From the NCBI GenBank assembly GCA_022885665.1, contig JAGQDJ010000083.1:126373-190372 (forward strand): a stretch of DNA of 64,000 nucleotides, read 5' to 3'. Position numbers and translations under genes: made by a program. This document shows positions 25,101 to 37,200 of this stretch, piece after piece; position 1 is the first letter of the stretch; every line of letters begins with the position of its first letter. This stretch comes from Triops longicaudatus (Eukaryota > Arthropoda > Branchiopoda > Notostraca > Triopsidae). A model generated the notes under the pieces. That model was not told the DNA's origin and ran no database searches. It saw only the letters and a list, made by a program, of their open reading frames with translations.

Positions 25101-28100
25101 ACCGCGATGTACACACAAACTTCCCACCTGCCGCCCTACAGGCACAGCATCCGGCGATGCGGGCCAGTTTTTGGTTGTTTGACTTTTTTCCCCTGAAAAG
25201 GAGTTGTGGGCTTCTTATAGAAAGTCCTTTATATTCGGAGATCCCTAAACTAGTAAGAGTTTGGGCAAGTTATCGGATCGTTACTGCCCGTGCCTCACCA
25301 ACTTATTCAATAAGTGGGTTTAACAATTGGACTGATAACGTGGGCGTTAAGGAGCAGGGGCTTGAATGAAGAGGGCTTTGCTTCACTTTGCCCGTGATTG
25401 TTAACTTTCCGCCTCCGCAGTTGAAGAATGAGCGAAGAGGCAAAGGGAACATGTCCCTGGTATGTTTTGTTCCTCGCATAACTTGAACCCATTTTACGTA
25501 AAAGACACCCCGTAGACCTGACAGCCCACCGATAATGGAACCGGATAGGGGAGAATACATGGTTTAGTGGTAGCGACATGTATGTAAGAAAATGTTTCAA
25601 CTCGTGAGGTTTTCCCTTCACGTGTAGCCGGGAACACAACCGAACATTCAAATACCGGAAAAGAATGGTGGTGTCAGGCTTTTACGCGATTTGCGAACAT
25701 TTTTCCTCATGTAAGCTCATTGTCGCATTTCCAAGGTCGAAAATCCTCCTTGGGTGTTTAGTAGGTCCTTTATTCTTAGAAAATACGTTCCGTAAGCATG
25801 CCAAAAATCCAAAATGTGCCTAAGAAACTCTAAAATAATCGGAACACAGGGATGTTTTCCTAAATTCGGGAAAAGAGTGACTCCTATTATTTATTTCTTC
25901 ATAAATAAATGAATATAAAATTGACATTGGCAAATTTTCAATGTTTATTTTAATTTAAACATTTTTCGAGGTACGTTAGCTTACATATAGTACTACTCTG
26001 TATATTTTTCTCCTAAAAATCATAGTTTTTTATGTGAAAGGATAAGCTGTACGAAAAAATCAGCAAAGGTCGGCTATTATCTATTAAAACTAGGCGCTTT
26101 TAGTGCAGAAATTTTTCGTAAGCTGAAAAAAGGCCAAATATGCCAAATAAAAGGCTAAATATTAATCTGATAGCTTTGTGCGTCATTCATGAATACTGAA
26201 TTTTACGGAAGCAATAGCTAATATCTTACCTGCGAATGACGAGCTATGAATGCTGCATAATTATAATTAAATTACAGTAACAAAAATTTATAAACTTCAG
26301 ATAAAGCTAGCAACCGAACTAATGAACGACGTGACACAGCTATAATTACGTAGTTTTTATGAATAATGTTGCAGTAATTTGTTGTGATTATACGATTATG
26401 TTGAAACGTAATTACACCGAGCTGACATACTAGTGAAGTGATTCATGTAATGACTTTCATTACTAGCCAAGAGTTTTTTGAAGTCCGTAATGTATTTTGC
26501 ACATGCCGTGCGCGACAGAAAGGCTGCTGGAAGGAAGCTGTACCACGTGATTTTCATGGTGACTCTCTTTTCGGTAGCTATGCTTCTCAAGGAAGAAAAC
26601 TGAATTTACCATCACGGTAGCTGCAGTGTTTCACCACACCCCGGAATAGACGCTTTGGCATTTCCTAAGTAATTAAACGGACAAACAATAAAGAGACGTA
26701 GAAGAGTCTGTTTTATGTTTCGGGACTCTAATGAATAAATAGGCGTGGTGTTTCAATGGGCATTGTGAGGGTCCTTTTTTCATTCTTCCATCCGGCAGCC
26801 GTTTTTTTTTTAACATCACGTGCATTTTGCTGGACTTATTTCACACCATGACAACAGTTTAAAAGTGGCTTATCAGTAGAACTCGTTTGTATTAACAGCG
26901 GAAACTATTCTACGGCTGAATATCGTATTAGCATTGGGGAGGAGAAAGGCGTTACATCCGTTGGTTTAGTTTAGTGGTTGGGTTAAAAGCGTCCAAAGAG
27001 AAAAATAGCAGTTCCATGGGGTTTTTCTTCTCGAAATATCCCATCCCGGGCAATCGATGTTACTCAATGGAGTTAACTTAGCGAAAGGTATTATATGGCA
27101 GGTCACAAAATGGATACATGATTTTTCTCCTTTCGATTCCATTTGGGACACACGGACAGGCCTCCTTCATCACAATCACAATCGCGTCACACGCCTTCCT
27201 CTTTTGAGTCCACATCAAGCTATTCAAGCCTAGCTCTCGGGGCACAGGACATAAAATATAACAAGAAAAGGGCCAATGCTAAATACTTGCTCCTGCGACC
27301 TGAAGAAAAGGTGTAGTACCGGACGAGAGAAAAGAGAGAAATTTTGCTTGTGCAGTAACGTCAGACCCAAACGCTTTGTCAGAGGTATTCTGTAAAGACG
27401 GAAATGTTTTGGGGAGGTCAGAAAAAGAATAAAAAAAATCTCGTGCGCATCGCTGGTCTTGCGATACGAAATCCGTCTTCTCAATTACGATGATTGTATC
27501 CTCTTCGGCATTGATACAGAGGGCAAGAATGGGGCACAAACCCTTGAGTAGGAGAATTCGGTGAGGTTTGTAACGCTAATAGACCGTACTGGGTGCTAAG
27601 GAGCGTGTTTGCCTAATCTTTTGAATTGGAACGCGGTATCGGCTTCAGAAATCCAGGTACCGATATTACCATGGTAAAAAGGACGCAAGTGAGCATGAAC
27701 TGGATCGAATCTAAGCGCTTGATCGAGTCCTTGACCTTTTCACACACAAAAATTACTGCATTGCGTCTAGCGTTTTCTAGATTGAAAAAATGTGCAGGAC
27801 TGCACTGAATAGCCGATAAGGAGCTTTGGTTAACGTACACAAAAAGAGCTTGAAAAATCGCAGATATTGAGATTGCTTTATAGGTAGAACGGCTAGAGTG
27901 TTGTTAATTACGGCTATTCTGTCCCATTCCCGGAAATCATTCGATTGCTGGGTTTTTCAAAATACTCGCTTTACTTGTGTGTTAATGCGCACAAGGTAAC
28001 ACTTTGCTTCTGAATATGTGTACGTCTTATTAATTTCAACAGCTGTTACGTGAACAATAAGTTATTCCAAGCGGGAAATTATGTATGTGTCATTCACTGG

Positions 28101-28230
28101 GTCTTGGCATTGGCGCTGGACGGAACATGTGGGAACAATTAAACTACGTCTTCACTTCGTTTGCCTTGGCTTGAGACTTTCCTTGAAACCCCGTGTCGAA
28201 ATCTGGAGCAACTGGGTGATACAGTCCAGT
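22165..28230. other. intergenic DNA, no gene confirmed
   Basis: Open frames are short and overlap on both strands. A TATAAAAG box at 25029-25036 has no convincing initiator or gene behind it. I see no domain-bearing exon here. Confidence 0.45.
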
Positions 28231-28270
28231 TGAGTATATAGGTTGCAGTTAGAACGCCATTCGTAACAGT
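28231..28270 (+). promoter_or_regulatory. TATA box region of secreted-protein gene 1
   Basis: TATATA at 28235-28240, within gtccag..gagtatataggt, is followed at about 33 bases by a CAGT initiator-like site (28267-28270), and the ATG lies 106 bases from the box. The same gtccag..agtatataggt arrangement precedes the decayed candidate at 13.7 kb. Confidence 0.4.
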
Positions 28271-28340
28271 GCAAAACGTGGAAATTCGCAGTAGAGGGTT
28301 TGTAAAGGTGTTGTTTAAACCAACTTGTATAACGTTAGCC

Positions 28341-28769
28341 ATGGCCAAGTTGTGGATCTGCGTAACGTTGCTAGTCCTCGTAATATCACACAGCCACGCG
28401 GCGCCAGGCCCGACTATGCAGGGTGACAGTACGTATGACAACATTCTCAGCTGTACAATTTTGACTAGTGGTCTCTTTTTAGTCTTCAGCGTTGTATCTG
28501 ACGTGATTTCCTCCGCTTTGCAACCTTCTGCAAACCAAACTAGCCAAGGGACATCGAACCAGTTGATAGGGTTGTTAGACCCAAACGTCTTGAAACCCAT
28601 CCTTGATATCATAAGCAAAAATCCTCAATATCTGACAGCCCTCATCAGCGACCCTGTAGCTTTGGCCAAAGCGGTAAATGTGGTTACCAAACCGAACGAC
28701 CCAACTGGTATGATACAGTTCATGTTGTACATGGTTAGCAAATATGGTCCCCCTAAGCTCCAAAAGTAG
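28341..28769 (+). CDS. secreted protein, 124 aa, tandem family member 1
   Basis: Exon 1 is 28341-28428 and exon 2 is 28483-28769, separated by a 54-bp intron (A/GTACGT donor, TTTTTAG acceptor, phase 1). The intron length is a multiple of three and the intron is open, so an unspliced frame also reads through. The product starts with a signal peptide (MAKLWICVTLLVLVISHSHA). The mature part has no cysteine in the spliced form and carries LLDPNVLKPILDIISKNPQY followed by LTALISDP and, near the end, FMLYMVSKYGPPK. The next gene has the same length, intron position, intron phase and motif order, which supports this exon model. I recognise no family and assign no function. One NQT glycosylation sequon is visible after the intron. 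Confidence 0.72.
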   Translation: MAKLWICVTLLVLVISHSHAAPGPTMQGDSTYDNILSCTILTSGLFLVFSVVSDVISSALQPSANQTSQGTSNQLIGLLDPNVLKPILDIISKNPQYLTALISDPVALAKAVNVVTKPNDPTGMIQFMLYMVSKYGPPKLQK

Positions 28770-29349
28770 CTCGCATAGGTCAGTAGTCGATGCAATTGCG
28801 TCATTATTGGAGTTTTAAACCGCTTCTGTTATTGCAGTTGCCTGATCCAATCTGTGACATAGCTGGTACCTGGTCCACAAGGAACGAGCCAAATAGATAT
28901 GTGTGCATTATAATCGCAGGTCACGGTTAAAGTAATCTTGTTGCGTTTTATTCGCTTGATTGTAAGGTGTGTTCGTTACCATAAATCTTGTTATGAGGCA
29001 ATAAGTTGGGCATTTAATTTTCCGGTGCGAATTGACTTCGCAAGGTTATTAATTGTGGCGGAAGGTGAAGTACAATGATGCATTGTGGCGACGGAGGCTG
29101 TCGTCAGTTAAGAAGATGTATGTGTAAGCCATTGTGAGGTACTTATCCAGCACACGCTACTTATCCACGCCCAGTGAATGTTTATATGGCAAGAGATATC
29201 CTTCGAAAATGTCTCATGAATAGAGGCGACATGTAGGCCTTTAAAGACTTGGCGTAAGTTCGTCGTCCAAGTTCATTAGCTATTACACTGACGAGCGGAA
29301 CGGTCTCATTTTCATTCCCTGGGCGAATTGTCATTAAGACGGAAGAGCG

Positions 29350-29786
29350 ATGTCTAGGTTATTGATATGGTGCACTGTTTTAGCATTGATGGCGACGTCG
29401 TTTAGCAGTGCAATGGCTGTGCCAGAGACGGAGCAAGAAAGTACGTATTTTGCTCATTACCCTCGCTATTTTTGCGCTATAAACGCTTTATTTCTTGTTT
29501 AGTTGCCACCTTTGTGATGAATCTGGCTTCGGCCAAGGTGAACGAAACCGAGAGACAAACTAACATGGCGACCACTCAGCCGCTGTTAAATTTTGACCTT
29601 AATCTGCTCAAACCCGTCATCGATGTTCTTGTCAAGAATCCGCAGTATTTAACTGCACTTTTTACAGACGCGGAAGCTTTTGCGAAATTCATGGATGTAA
29701 TCTTAAAATTTGGTGACGCCAACGCTTTGTCTGCTTTCATTCTTTATATGATTCCCAAGTACGGTTTGCCAAAGGTAAGAAATTAA
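29350..29786 (+). CDS. secreted protein, 124 aa, tandem family member 2
   Basis: Exon 1 is 29350-29440 and exon 2 is 29503-29786, with a 62-bp phase-1 intron (A/GTACGT donor, TTGTTTAG acceptor). The product is 124 aa, exactly the length of member 1. It opens with a signal peptide (MSRLLIWCTVLALMATSFSSA). The mature chain is cysteine-free and aligns with member 1 through LKP, the shared KNPQYLTAL core, the following acidic/Ala-rich helix, and F.LYM..KYG.PK at the end. A possible TATA-like box (tttatatgg, about 29181) lies 167 bases before the ATG. The last codons include a GTAAGA that could act as a donor to a further exon, but the stop position matches member 1, so I end it here. Function unknown. 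Confidence 0.72.
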
Positions 29787-32700
29787 CAAAGAGACTTGGT
29801 AAGAAGATCAACGAGACAGCGAGTGTGACAAGTGCTTGTCTATATTGGGTCTACTCTGGGAAGACATTGTGATTATCTTGCATATTTTAGCAATGGTGAA
29901 CGATGATATCGCATCCAAAGTTACACGTATTACACGCATCAAAACATTCGGCATTCAGATTTATTTATTTACTGTTACAGTTTGTGACTACGCAGGCATA
30001 TCAATCTTTAGATTTGTGTACCGATAAGAAGGGAAAGATGCAGATAATGTGTTGAAACCATTTTCGGCAAGAAACGAATTATTAAACGAAATAATACTAT
30101 GCACGTTTTTAGGAAAGCTGTGCTTGAAGAGCTCAGCAGACGGTAAAAGAATTACGCAGAAATTGTTTTATTGTCAAGACGAGACAAATACCGTTTGCAG
30201 CTCTGCTAATAAAACGATTTTGAAGTGAAAGAAAGGCCAAAGACAAAATTCACTTGTGGACGAAAGACATCGTATTCGTAATCCGTGTAGACGTAACTTC
30301 GAATCCACAGAGAGACAAGTTAGAAACCCCCCAATTCAGAAAATCGCAACGATACTCAGTGATGTCAATCGATTGTTCGCTTTGTGACTTTAGGTAACGA
30401 TTTCTGAGAGAAAGCTTTTTACGGTTTGCTGGCAGTGTTTCACTCAAGAGCGCCATTATTTTCATTAATATTGATCCACACCACCATCTCATTTATGACC
30501 GACTTTAGTGAAACCGGGGGACTTTACGGTCGCACTTCGTATTTAATGCAGGCTTCCTATAGCAAAAATGTCAACGGGGCTGTTGACAACACTCGTATTT
30601 TGAAACTGTTCCAAATACCCAAACGTGGGCACTTTACGGCGCTTTAACAATTCTTGAAAAGAACACTTGCGCAAAAGTAATTAAACAACTGAGAGTTCTT
30701 TGTTATACTTTAAAAAGAGTACTTTTTCAACAAAAGTATTTCGTGTTTTCACATAAATAATTACGTGAACAAACGGGTACAGTTAACAAGTATTCCTTTT
30801 GGATTCAATGGCCTTTTGTTTGTCTTGATAAGTAAAACGAAGTCGTAAAAGAGAATTACCGCAAAGCGCTGTAGATCTGTAGGACTAGAGCCAATGAGCC
30901 GAGACTTACTTTGTCTTTGCATCGGTCGGGAGACATCTCTAATCAACTTCCTTACCAAATGAGCTTGGTATCAGTTCAGCGCAAGAAAAGGCTTACGCGA
31001 CTTATTCCCGGCTCTCGTTGAACGAAAATGGGGAGTGTAAACCCAAATGCCGTGATTTGAGTCTAAGCCCGTTTCATATCTCTCTTGCCTGTGTCATCAC
31101 GGCTGCTGAAGATGACCCGTGGCGAAACTATGGATTGAAAATCAATGGCTTGTGCATACAGTGAGAAAAATTCGCATTACTTTCAAAACGGCCACCAAAC
31201 GAGCAATGGAGCTGCGATAATTGACATTCGAGGATGCGTCTGTGTCCATTGTCTGCTACTACTTGGGGAAAGTTGCCATTTCCTTGGCGATAAGGACTTC
31301 GTATCTTTTTAACGAACAAAAAGGCCTTTAATTAGCTAAAAAAAATCTGAAACTGTTCTCGTGAATCACTTCAAATTGATCTTGTTCCGATTTCACGTGA
31401 AAGTCATAGTTTTTCCTATTAGTTTGAAGTAAAGAAGCCCACGTAAGGCGCAAGTAGAAACGGAAGCGTAAATGGAGTTAACAAAAAATGTCTGTTATCT
31501 ATACTCTCTGCTCTCCTACTACGTTATGCATGAAAGAGAATACGGGTGATTACAAAGAACGCTCTAGTTTCGGACCGTGAATAGCTTTATGATAATGATA
31601 TTGCTAAGGCAGGCCGCATCTGCCTAAAAAAGCAGATGTTACAATTCTCAGACGATAAAACTATAGTAAATGCCGCAATCTTACTACAAACCCTTAATGA
31701 AAGCAACCCACAGAAAACGCAGCATGTAAATTCCACACTGGGGAACACTTATGCTTATAGCCCAGGTAAAGGCTCTATGCAGAATACCGCGCCTCCTGAA
31801 TATGATAGCCAGCTTTGCCAGTTCAGCCGACTAATTCCGTTCATAAAGGATGATAATATCCCCAACTTTGAATCTGTCCTCTTTAGCTGCGTGGAATGCA
31901 ACACCTTTACATGAAAGAAGAACTATGCTTGTCTACATGGAACACGTAACGATTGCAACAATGAATATTATATTGCAACTTGAAAAAGAAAACTAAATTG
32001 CGAAATTTGTTATAAAATGCAAGGAGAGCAACACGTACGAGTTCACTAAAGGCTTATTTGTCCCTCGCCAGGTGTGTTGGCTATCTAACGCTTCCGATAT
32101 GGACGACGGTCGTCTGATCGCACTCTCCAGGCGTCGGCCAACTGCTCTAGTATTGTTACGCGCAACAATAGGCCAAGAGGCCAGCCATGGAGATATTCCT
32201 TACCAAGTAACTGGGAAGCAAGAAATGGAAAAGGAGTTGAAAGGATGGTAAGGTTCCGCTCTAGTTTCTTATGACCTTTGACCTAAGGTCATCCAAAATT
32301 GTAGCAGCTGGTCTGACCTGAAAGTGTTCGAACTCTGAAGTGTAGCAAAGCCTATTTGGCCGGAGCTCATCTTTTTTCTCTTCAAGGAAAGCAGTCTGAG
32401 AGATGGTACGCAGCTGGGTTTTCTTTTGGCATACCTCGCAAGCCTTCATTTCAGGTCTACGAGGTCGTGACAACGAAACGATCTGCCCTCTTGATACTCC
32501 CCTTATTGCCACTTGTTGAAGTATCGCGACTGTGGCACAGCCCCCCGAAATGATAGCCAAGTTTGGGTACCCATGTCGGCTGTGCTCCATATCCCTTTTC
32601 TGACATTCACCTTGACTCCAATAAAAGCAACGTGCAGTGTATGAACGAATGTGCAGCATGAACTGTGTTGGATGCGTTTAACTGTCCACCATTTCAAGCC

Positions 32701-34263
32701 ACTTTAGGGCCAATCAAGATCCATAACAGGCATTTAAGATACGTAATGCATTCCTACCTAACAAGCATTGCCTTTTATTTCCAATGTTATGACCGGGAAA
32801 ATATTAACTGATGTTGAGAGACAGGCGGAGGGACACAAGGGGGGCAAAGGGATCGGTCAATAAAATCATAAACCCGTGCCGATCACCAATTCGCAGAGCG
32901 CGCCGAAGCCCCAAGAAAACTTTCAGATCAATTAAATGAAGAAAGGACTAAATTTTTATGGATTAATGCTCAGAACGTGCCTAGACTCGAGGATCATTCT
33001 CAAGTACTGCCTTATAGTCCCTTACCTTTTATATTAGCCTCGTTTCTTCCATTGTAAGGCACGTGTCGTATCTTCATTATAGGGACGTTGGAAAGTCTAC
33101 CTCGTGCTGCTGGCTTGAAGATTGTCTTTTACTATTAATTAAAAAGCTGTGAACGTTTGTAAAAGTTAGCAAACCCGTCCCTTGATACACGCCACTAGTG
33201 TCGTGGGTATAGAACGCCAGTATTTGCCCTCGAATTTCCGAAGCTTTCAGGAATGTATGCTAAAGAAATAACGTTCTTATTTGTAGTGCGCTCGTAGTGT
33301 CACTCCATGCAGCATCTAGTTGTTGGAAAAGAGTCGTTTCTCGTCAGCATATCATTAATATCGCTATACGAATAGCTGCATAACAACATATCCATTTATG
33401 TAATTAATTCCAACAAAAGCTTCGTGTCACGCTAACAACAACGGCTCAAGCCTCCAAAAGACACACCCCTCAACGCGTTCTACATTTCACTAGAGCCTGC
33501 GCCGAATAATTCCTTTTTTTTTGCAAGTTCTCAAACATATTACTTCTAACTTCGTTCATTAATGTGCTTTTTTTTTCATTATCTTGTCGGCTTTTTTACT
33601 TTTCCTTTGGAATTAGAGACCTTTCATTTTTTTGTTTGTTGTTCTTTAAAAATCTATGAAATGTTACTGTGTTAGGTTTGCTGTCAAGAATATGTGGTAG
33701 AATGTACTTACCTCATTCAGAAACAGAAATAGCCAACCATGAGAGATACATTTGAATACTAATATATGTGTTATAACAATTTTGAATTGCTGAATTGACA
33801 CCCACGCGACTAGTAATCCAGGGAAAGAAAGGGGAAATAGTGGTTCCGTTGATAGGGCGAAAACCCGGGTACAAAAAAACGCTCAAGGCGTGTTACAATA
33901 GGTACCAAGGGCTACCAGTTTAAGGCATGAAAGCTGAAACATATGCAGTGCGGGATGGTCCCTCACCGCGTTCAAAAGGCGCAGAAGCGTACCGCCAAAC
34001 CAGCAGTAGCCCCTCAACCTTTGGCAAGTTCGGACGCGTTCTGTTAAGCGAGAGCGTGGGTTCTGAGCAGACGTAAACATCGCTAACATTTCTGAAGTTG
34101 ATTTAAGTTGTGCCAGGAAATCGAATTCACTTCGTAAAGAACACACTATGACGAAAGTTGAGTAAACGTGCGAAGTTTAAATTGGTGCAAGTTTGAATTT
34201 GTTGCGAAGTAAGAAAAGTTTGTTCTGGAGTTAATGAGACAAGCAAGCTTGACACAATCCACC
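29787..34263. other. intergenic DNA upstream of the Scabrous homologue
   Basis: No gene is confirmed. A 92-codon frame at 31636-31914 and a 132-codon minus frame at 32261-32659 have no supported domain or splice context. The right end presumably holds the promoter and 5'UTR of the Scabrous homologue; I see no strong TATA box close to it. Confidence 0.5.
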
Positions 34264-37200
34264 ATGGCGGAATTCGGTCACTGCGTTGTGTTTTATAGTT
34301 TTTCCGCAGCGCTAATTGCGCTTTTGTGTTGCTCGCATTTTGTGAATGTTGCAGCAGCAGCGGAGAACATTCCGAGGGAAGATGTGAAATCAAGCTCAGC
34401 AGCGTCGTCCGTGTCATCATGGTCGGAAGGTGTTCAATTGCTGACGGAAGAAACTGCTCGTTTGAAAGAGTTAGGCACCCAAGTGGCGCACGTTACACGA
34501 GCTTTGGATGAGCTACTTGTCACAAAAAATCGAGACGTGGATTACGCATCGTTGCTAAAAGAAGTCCGGTCCGAAATGGAAGAACTCAGGTAAAAACAAA
34601 ATTGTTTTCTTGTCAAGCTATTTCCAAGGAAAACTTAAAAGCGCTGCGAAAGCATAAACATTACGGTAACCAGTAGCATGAGAAAATTTCTCAACTTTCA
34701 TGCACAGGTACTGCTAAATTGTCTAATATTTAGGCAGCAGCAGGTACCCAAGTTTTTGAGGGCTTTTTGTTTTATTAGCTTAAGGTTCATCCAGCAATTC
34801 TTCGCCGTAACGATTATAAAACGAACCCTGTCGCAGAGTACCCAGTACCTTTGGAGCCTAGACATTTGAAAAAGGACTAAGGCAAAAGAAAATAGCTAGT
34901 TCGGCTTTACTTGTTGTATCATAAAGTCGCACGGTGTCGTTTTATCTCATCAAGCTCCCTGTTTTCTTGCTTTTGTTCTGTCTGTAGGCGTGATGTACTG
35001 AGGATTCGCTCGGAAATGGCCTCCGCCGAAGAGCAAGTTCGTGTTGAACACGAGGGCGGATCCAATAGTTGGACTTCGGCAGAAAATGCACACAAGACGC
35101 TACAATGGTTGCAGAACAGTATGGCGGAATTACGAAACGAAATGGCAGAATTAAACCGCGTTGTCAACGTTTCGGAAACGCTGCAACAGCGCCAGCAACT
35201 TCAAGCCCAAATTGGACTCTTGCGCGGCGACTTGACGGTCTTACAACAACAATGGCAGCAAAAACGCATTACCGAAGCGGCAGAAGATCGCACGACACGC
35301 GAAGACATCCTCCAACGCCAAGTGGGGACGCTAAGGCAACAATTGTCCAAATACGATCGATTATACTCCCAGCTTCAGGAACAGGTAAAAATATCAGCAC
35401 GGTCATTCATACACCCATTTTCTGACATTGCCAACTGCATCTCCTGCATTACTTTCCGAATTGCATCATTGTCACACCATTTCCATGCGCTCGCGTTTTG
35501 AACCCGTTTGGCTGCCTAGAACACTGGGTTCGCCCTTTTATTTACGGTTTTGGGCAGGTTTTTGAGGCGGTTTTTCGGTGTTGTTAGTCAGCCGCGTGGA
35601 TCTATTCAAGTCTCAATAAGGACTTTTACAATCCGTTTTTAGCAGTATTGGAAGTTTCCCAATGCAGCAGTGTATTCAGCTTACCTGCGCTTCTGTGTGC
35701 GTCAATACCTGGGCCGTGCAATATCACCCTGCTTGGCGACTACCTTTCTTATACGATACCTATCAAAGTTAACTCTTGCCACGGGATGCGTTTTGCATCG
35801 TAAACTTCTCTTACCCCTCAAAGGTGTCCTAAACCGAAACCAAGTTTCGCTGCTCGTCATAAAAGTTGGGCAGAAATTGTCAACCCTAAGTATCGCTCAA
35901 AGTCAGACAGATCTGCGTGCAAAATGAACATTTCGCTGGGTTCGGGTTCAGCAACGGCCGTACAACGCGCTTCTCCAAACACAAGGTGGACGGAGGACTC
36001 AGGGAAAACTGCCATGCAACGTGAAAGCATCACCTGAGGCCGACAGGTGCTCAACGTAGCGCGAAGGAGAAAAAGAAGTGTAGAGAGAAAAGAGAGACAG
36101 AGCGGGAAAATGAAAAAAGCGTAAGAGAAGGGGGGGAGGAAAAAGCCCTCCCGACGTTAATTTCGTAAAGTTTCCGTCTGCTGCCTAGTAGCTACCCTCA
36201 TTAAAAGTCCTCTCTCTCCCAAATGTGAAACTGTTCCAAGATACGCATCTGTCTTTTTTGGTTGCTGTCCATTAAACTTTGGTCAGTTTCGCCCGTTTTA
36301 CGGCCGTTCCTTGGCGGGAGCTGTGTCGTCTTCATTCCAGAAACAGAAAAGTCGGTCGTTTTCTGCCTGATAAATTTGACGAGTCTTTTAGAAGCAAAGA
36401 GGTCATGCCTCATCGAATATCGAGAAACGGCTAGTAGTCTTTCGCCAGCTGCCAAAGTATTTGCTTACGGTAACAAGAATTTCTCGCTTTTGTTGACAGC
36501 AATATTTGTTATAGGTAAAATCTTTTGTTGACCGGGTCAGAGCGCGTGCAGGTCTTTTGTGCAGCTTCACTGGCACGTTTCGGTTACCGTTGGGTTCTGC
36601 ATACCGGCAGTACCTTTTATCTTCCTATGTGTCACCTATGCGTGATTGGCATACGGTACGGCAGACTTTCCTTTTGTCCTGGGGAATTTTAAAAATAGGC
36701 GCCGCAAAACCCCCAAGGATTGAAGAGACCTTTCTAACGGAGCGAACTGGAAGAATTGAAAACGGCACCCTCGCACCCTCGACTTCTAATCTTGTGTCGT
36801 CCAAGGATCCCCCAAGTTTGTGGGTGCCACACACACAACTGTTGCTTCCTCAATCACCAGCTTCATTTGCCATATGCTCACCGTGTGCAGGTCTGATGGG
36901 AGGGATCGGTCAGTTTTTCAGCACGTGTTGGGTACTGAATGAGTAAGGCAGAAACCAATATACTTGCCGTCTGGTGAGCTGAAGTTTGTCAAAACTATTA
37001 GTACGAGGAAGAAGATGGCATTCTTTTTTACGATTTGCTGGTGGGTGTTAATGACAAGATGGCGTGCGCGAGTTTGGGTTCGAATGCACATTGGGCGACT
37101 GTGGCTGCCGGCCATGGCTTGAGGTAGCTGCGTTTGAATGCAAGGAAGTTACGTACGGTTGGGGGAGCTTCTAATAGCCGGATATCAGTTATTGGAGGCC

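Noticed and set aside
32261..32659. Minus frame with a CEVCQKK motif, considered as a gypsy-type integrase zinc finger
   Set aside because: The FYW and C..CQ elements are too far apart, and no reverse transcriptase or integrase core is nearby.
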